This document shows positions 42,537 through 45,054 of a DNA stretch of 45,054 bases, piece after piece (position 1 is the first letter of the stretch; every line of letters starts with the position of its first letter). Location: assembly GCA_016929795.1 (NCBI GenBank), contig JAFGIA010000001.1:1-45054 (forward strand), written 5' to 3'. Source of the DNA: Anaerolineae bacterium (GTDB lineage: Bacteria > Chloroflexota > Anaerolineae > JAAYZQ01). The translations under genes were made by a program, and so were the position numbers. The notes beneath the pieces are model-generated. The model saw nothing but the letters and a program-made list of their open reading frames with translations, was not told the origin of the DNA and ran no database searches.

Positions 42537-43643
42537 GTGACACGACAGGGAGGGAAACGCCCGTTCGCGTGGGTGCGCCCGTGGATGCTCGTCGCCCTGG
42601 TCACCATCCTCTACCTGGCCGTGGTGCTCCACGCGCATGGGGGCGATCCGCTGGCCCTCGCCACCCTCGGCACGCGTTTCTCAGAAGGCGCCCCGGCAGG
42701 GACTGAGGGATACGATGGGCAATTCAACTACTATATCGCGCGCGACCCACTCGGCGCCCGCGACCTGGTCGACATTCCCGCCTACCGCTATCAGCGGAGC
42801 CTCTACCCACTCCTGGCGCGGATCCTGGCGCTCGGGCAGGCAGGGTGGATCCCCTACACGCTGCCCCTGATCAACGTGCTCGCCCTCGCGGGGGGCACGT
42901 GGTGCGTCGAAGAAATCCTGCGCCGTTACCACGTCAACCGCTGGTACGCCGTGACCTTGGGCCTGTATGCAGGGCAGCTCATGTCCGCGCGCCTGGACCT
43001 CGCCGAGCCGCTGTCGTACGCACTGGTGGTGGCGGCCATCCTGAGCGCAGAGCGCGACAGGTGGGGGTGGGCTGTCGCCCTGTTTGCCCTGTCGGCGCTG
43101 GCGCGCGAGACGTCGCTCGTGTTCGTGGGGGGCTACCTTTTCTTCCTGGTGGCGCAGCGCAACTGGCGCCACGCTCTGGGCCTGGCGCTCGGTGCCGGGC
43201 TGCCGTGGCTCGGCTGGCAGATCATCCTGTGGGCCTGGCTCGGCCAGCCGGGATTTGGATCAGGCGGTGCGGGCGCCACGCCGTGGGAGGCCATCCCCTT
43301 CCGTGGCTTCTGGTCGATCGGAGCGGTGGATCTGCGCGCGTTCGCCCTGCTGGCGCTGATCGTGCTCCCGTTGACAATCGTACCCGGGCTGCTCGCGCTC
43401 TGGTCGGCCGCGCGCGACCTGTGGGCTGGCCGCTGGCATCCATTCACGGCCATGCTGCTGGCCAATGCGGCCATCCTTCTTTTTCTACCACAGAGTAGCT
43501 ACCGCGAGCCGCTGGCCATGCTCCGCCTGACGACCGGCCTGGTGTTGGCCATGATTCTGTATGGTGCCAGGAAACGATCGCAGCGCATCCTCAACTATTC
43601 GCTGCTGTGGCTGGCGAGCCTGGTATTTCTGTTTAAAGAATGA
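42537..43643 (+). CDS. Polytopic membrane protein, probable GT-C glycosyltransferase
   Basis: The 368-aa protein has about eight to nine helices and an extracytoplasmic GYDGQFNYYIARDP motif (D60) after the first helix, followed by YRYQRSLYPLLARILA. This acidic-loop motif occurs in GT-C-type membrane proteins of Chloroflexota and Actinobacteria. No C-terminal soluble domain is seen, so it is smaller than its neighbours. AAGGAG (42524-42529) precedes GTG 42537. Its stop codon lies inside a heptanucleotide repeat, and it overlaps the convergent gene by 11 bp. Confidence 0.7.
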   Translation: MTRQGGKRPFAWVRPWMLVALVTILYLAVVLHAHGGDPLALATLGTRFSEGAPAGTEGYDGQFNYYIARDPLGARDLVDIPAYRYQRSLYPLLARILALGQAGWIPYTLPLINVLALAGGTWCVEEILRRYHVNRWYAVTLGLYAGQLMSARLDLAEPLSYALVVAAILSAERDRWGWAVALFALSALARETSLVFVGGYLFFLVAQRNWRHALGLALGAGLPWLGWQIILWAWLGQPGFGSGGAGATPWEAIPFRGFWSIGAVDLRAFALLALIVLPLTIVPGLLALWSAARDLWAGRWHPFTAMLLANAAILLFLPQSSYREPLAMLRLTTGLVLAMILYGARKRSQRILNYSLLWLASLVFLFKE

Positions 43644-44862
43644 GAAATGAGAGATTAGAGATTAGAAATGGGGAGGGCGCTGTGGTGCTCGCTTTCCAGC
43701 ACAAGAGGGCAGAGAGGGCCACTATCACGAAGGGTGCAAGCACATTGTAGACCACTTCGGACCAGTAAAAAGTGCCGGTGGCGAGGTCAACGCCATACAA
43801 AACAAACCCAAGCGCCCACACCCCAAGGGTGATATAGACGGCAGCGCGGGTGAGCCTGCGGTCGGTACGCGACAGACCGGCGAGGAGCAACACCACAGCC
43901 AAGGGCAGCATCATGGCGTGCGTGTTGCCGATGAACCCAATGGCCGGGAGGATCAACAGCCCCGCTGAAATGGTGAGCGCCAGGCCGCCGGCAAAAACCA
44001 GGCTCGATGCCGGCCCGCGCGCGCTGCGCACGGCCAGGGCCAGGGCCCCTGCCGCCACGATGGCGGTGATCACCAGGAAGGGATTCAGCGCACGGTCGAG
44101 GATCGGCTCGCGCGGCCCATAGCCGGACAGCGTCGGCAGAAACGCGGCCACCCAGCCGGGCTGGAACAGCTCGGCCACGAGCCACAACAGGCCCACCGAG
44201 GTACCAAAGCCTGCGAAAAAAAGCCACCGCTCGCGCCGCAAGAGCGACCAGATGAGGAGAAAGAGAAGCGGCAGGAAAGCAACGTGGGGCTTGAAGGTGA
44301 GCGCGCTGGCGAACACGCCGGCCAGGCCGTACCGCTCCCTGGCGAGCGCCCAATAGCAGAGGGCGAGCCCGAGCAAGCCGATGGTGTTGAACTGCCCCCA
44401 GATCGTATGCTGCATGGTGGGCATAAAGAGCACGGCGGTGACAAAGAGCAGCGTCAGGCCATTGACAGAGCGAGGCCAGCGCACGAGGCGCACCAACACC
44501 CACAGCCCGGCGAGGTAAAAAAGTTGGATGGTCACCGTCCACACCAGGTGCGCCGCCTGGTAGGGCAGCAGCGCCAGTGGCGCGACAAAGACCAGCAGGT
44601 AGGCCGGGTAGAAAAAGTTGGTGACCCACGGCACGCCATATACCTCGGTGGTCACCTCCTGCCCGTTCAGCGGGTCGTATAGGTTCCGGCCCTCGGTCCA
44701 CAGCTTTTGCGTTGCGTACCAGCGTAGATAAATATCGGAGCGGTGGCGCGCGCCGGCGTCCACGTTGAGCATGATGGCAAACACCAGGACAAACAACACA
44801 CCGACAAGCGCCAACAGCATCAGCTTGCGCCGGTCAACCGGTGACAGAGCGAGGCCTCCCAT
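43633..44862 (-). CDS. GT87-family (DUF2029) membrane glycosyltransferase-like protein
   Basis: The 409-aa protein has about ten to eleven helices. After the first helix come HRSDIYLRWYATQKLWTEG and NLYDPLNG, then NFFYPAYLLVFVAPLALLP, the typical layout of GT87/DUF2029 mannosyltransferases (acidic residue, then xYxP and P-LP motifs). It probably uses a polyprenyl-phosphate sugar. The last dozen residues (FLISNLSFLIL) are encoded by a 7-bp tandem repeat, so the true C-terminus may once have been different. It is convergent with the gene at 42537. Confidence 0.8.
   Translation of the reverse strand: MGGLALSPVDRRKLMLLALVGVLFVLVFAIMLNVDAGARHRSDIYLRWYATQKLWTEGRNLYDPLNGQEVTTEVYGVPWVTNFFYPAYLLVFVAPLALLPYQAAHLVWTVTIQLFYLAGLWVLVRLVRWPRSVNGLTLLFVTAVLFMPTMQHTIWGQFNTIGLLGLALCYWALARERYGLAGVFASALTFKPHVAFLPLLFLLIWSLLRRERWLFFAGFGTSVGLLWLVAELFQPGWVAAFLPTLSGYGPREPILDRALNPFLVITAIVAAGALALAVRSARGPASSLVFAGGLALTISAGLLILPAIGFIGNTHAMMLPLAVVLLLAGLSRTDRRLTRAAVYITLGVWALGFVLYGVDLATGTFYWSEVVYNVLAPFVIVALSALLCWKASTTAPSPFLISNLSFLIL
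43639..43673 (+). repeat. Heptanucleotide repeat at the convergent gene ends
   Basis: Units are AATGAGA (43639-43645), AATGAGA (43646-43652), GATTAGA (43653-43659), GATTAGA (43660-43666) and a degenerate AATGGGG (43667-43673). They supply the stop codon of the plus-strand gene and the C-terminal codons of the minus-strand gene. Confidence 0.9.
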
Positions 44863-44871
44863 CGCAATGCT

Positions 44872-45054
44872 CTACGCGCCACGCCCCTTGATCTCGGCAA
44901 AGAGGGGCAGGTGCAACACCCCCATGCGCTGCAGCCGGAACTGCACCGAGGTCTGGAGCACGCCAATACCATAACGCACCGATCGGGGAAAATTGATCGA
45001 AGACGAGGTTGCGTCGTACAACGTCGGGCAGGTGATCTCGCCGATCGAGTAGCC
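44872..45054 (-). CDS. GT2-family glycosyltransferase, C-terminal fragment
   Basis: The minus-strand frame runs in from the window edge for 60 codons and stops at TAG (44872-44874). It begins GYSIGEITCPTLYDATSSSI and continues with NFPRSVRYGIGVLQT, the C-terminal signature of GT2 enzymes of the dolichyl-phosphate-sugar synthase type (GEI-P-Y, SSINF, RYG). The gene is cut by the window. It lies 9 bp upstream of the GT87-like gene and would supply lipid-linked sugar to the GT-C proteins. Confidence 0.75.
   Translation of the reverse strand, partial: GYSIGEITCPTLYDATSSSINFPRSVRYGIGVLQTSVQFRLQRMGVLHLPLFAEIKGRGA

Overview
The window is high-GC, gene-dense bacterial chromosome that most resembles Chloroflexota (Anaerolineae/Caldilineae type). 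The reasons are a monoderm-style division and cell-wall (dcw) cluster with the small basic protein Sbp, a B12-dependent ribonucleotide reductase beside nrdR, an ylmD/ylmE/ylmG remnant, many large GT-C/YfhO membrane proteins, and short heptanucleotide repeats. The taxonomic call is inference from gene content only.

Layout. (1) 1-330: tRNA-Ser(GGA) on the minus strand with its own promoter, then a sigma70 promoter and an array of MraZ boxes facing right. (2) 366-18850: a long plus-strand dcw operon: mraZ, rsmH, an ftsL-like gene, ftsI, murF, mraY, murD, ftsW, murG, a CvpA-like membrane protein, murC, murB, ddl, ftsQ, sbp, ftsA, ftsZ. It carries the machinery from UDP-MurNAc-peptide to the Z ring, but murE is missing from its usual place between ftsI and murF. 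A second promoter lies just before ddl. A strong hairpin follows ftsZ. (3) 18972-25534: nrdR, a degenerate CinA/PncC-like protein, nrdJ (class II RNR), a DUF218 protein, pgeF (ylmD), yggS (ylmE) and yggT (ylmG). (4) 25678-31864: a lipoprotein made of three copies of one Cys-pair module; a FAD amine/amino-acid oxidoreductase plus an ornithine cyclodeaminase/ketimine reductase homologue; then a GlcD-like flavoprotein plus a GlcF-like Fe-S protein, preceded by a 210-nt leader with two mini-ORFs. (5) 31872-32859, minus strand: a 55-aa zinc-finger mini-protein followed at once by a coiled-coil zinc-ribbon protein; a terminator-like hairpin sits inside the mini-ORF, which suggests attenuation. (6) 32902-45054: a block of polytopic GT-C/YfhO-type proteins in the order A-B-C-B'-A', then two further glycosyltransferase-like membrane proteins and the C-terminus of a GT2 enzyme. 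This looks like a cell-surface glycosylation island using polyprenyl-phosphate sugars.

Two themes run through the window. Most recognisable promoters share an extended -10 element, TGTGG directly before TATAAT/TAGAAT/TATCAT. Short 7-bp tandem repeats occur at four places, and in three of them they form part of a coding sequence (MurD N-terminus, interior of a YfhO-like protein, C-terminus of a GT87-like protein). No CRISPR array, insertion sequence or prophage gene was seen.
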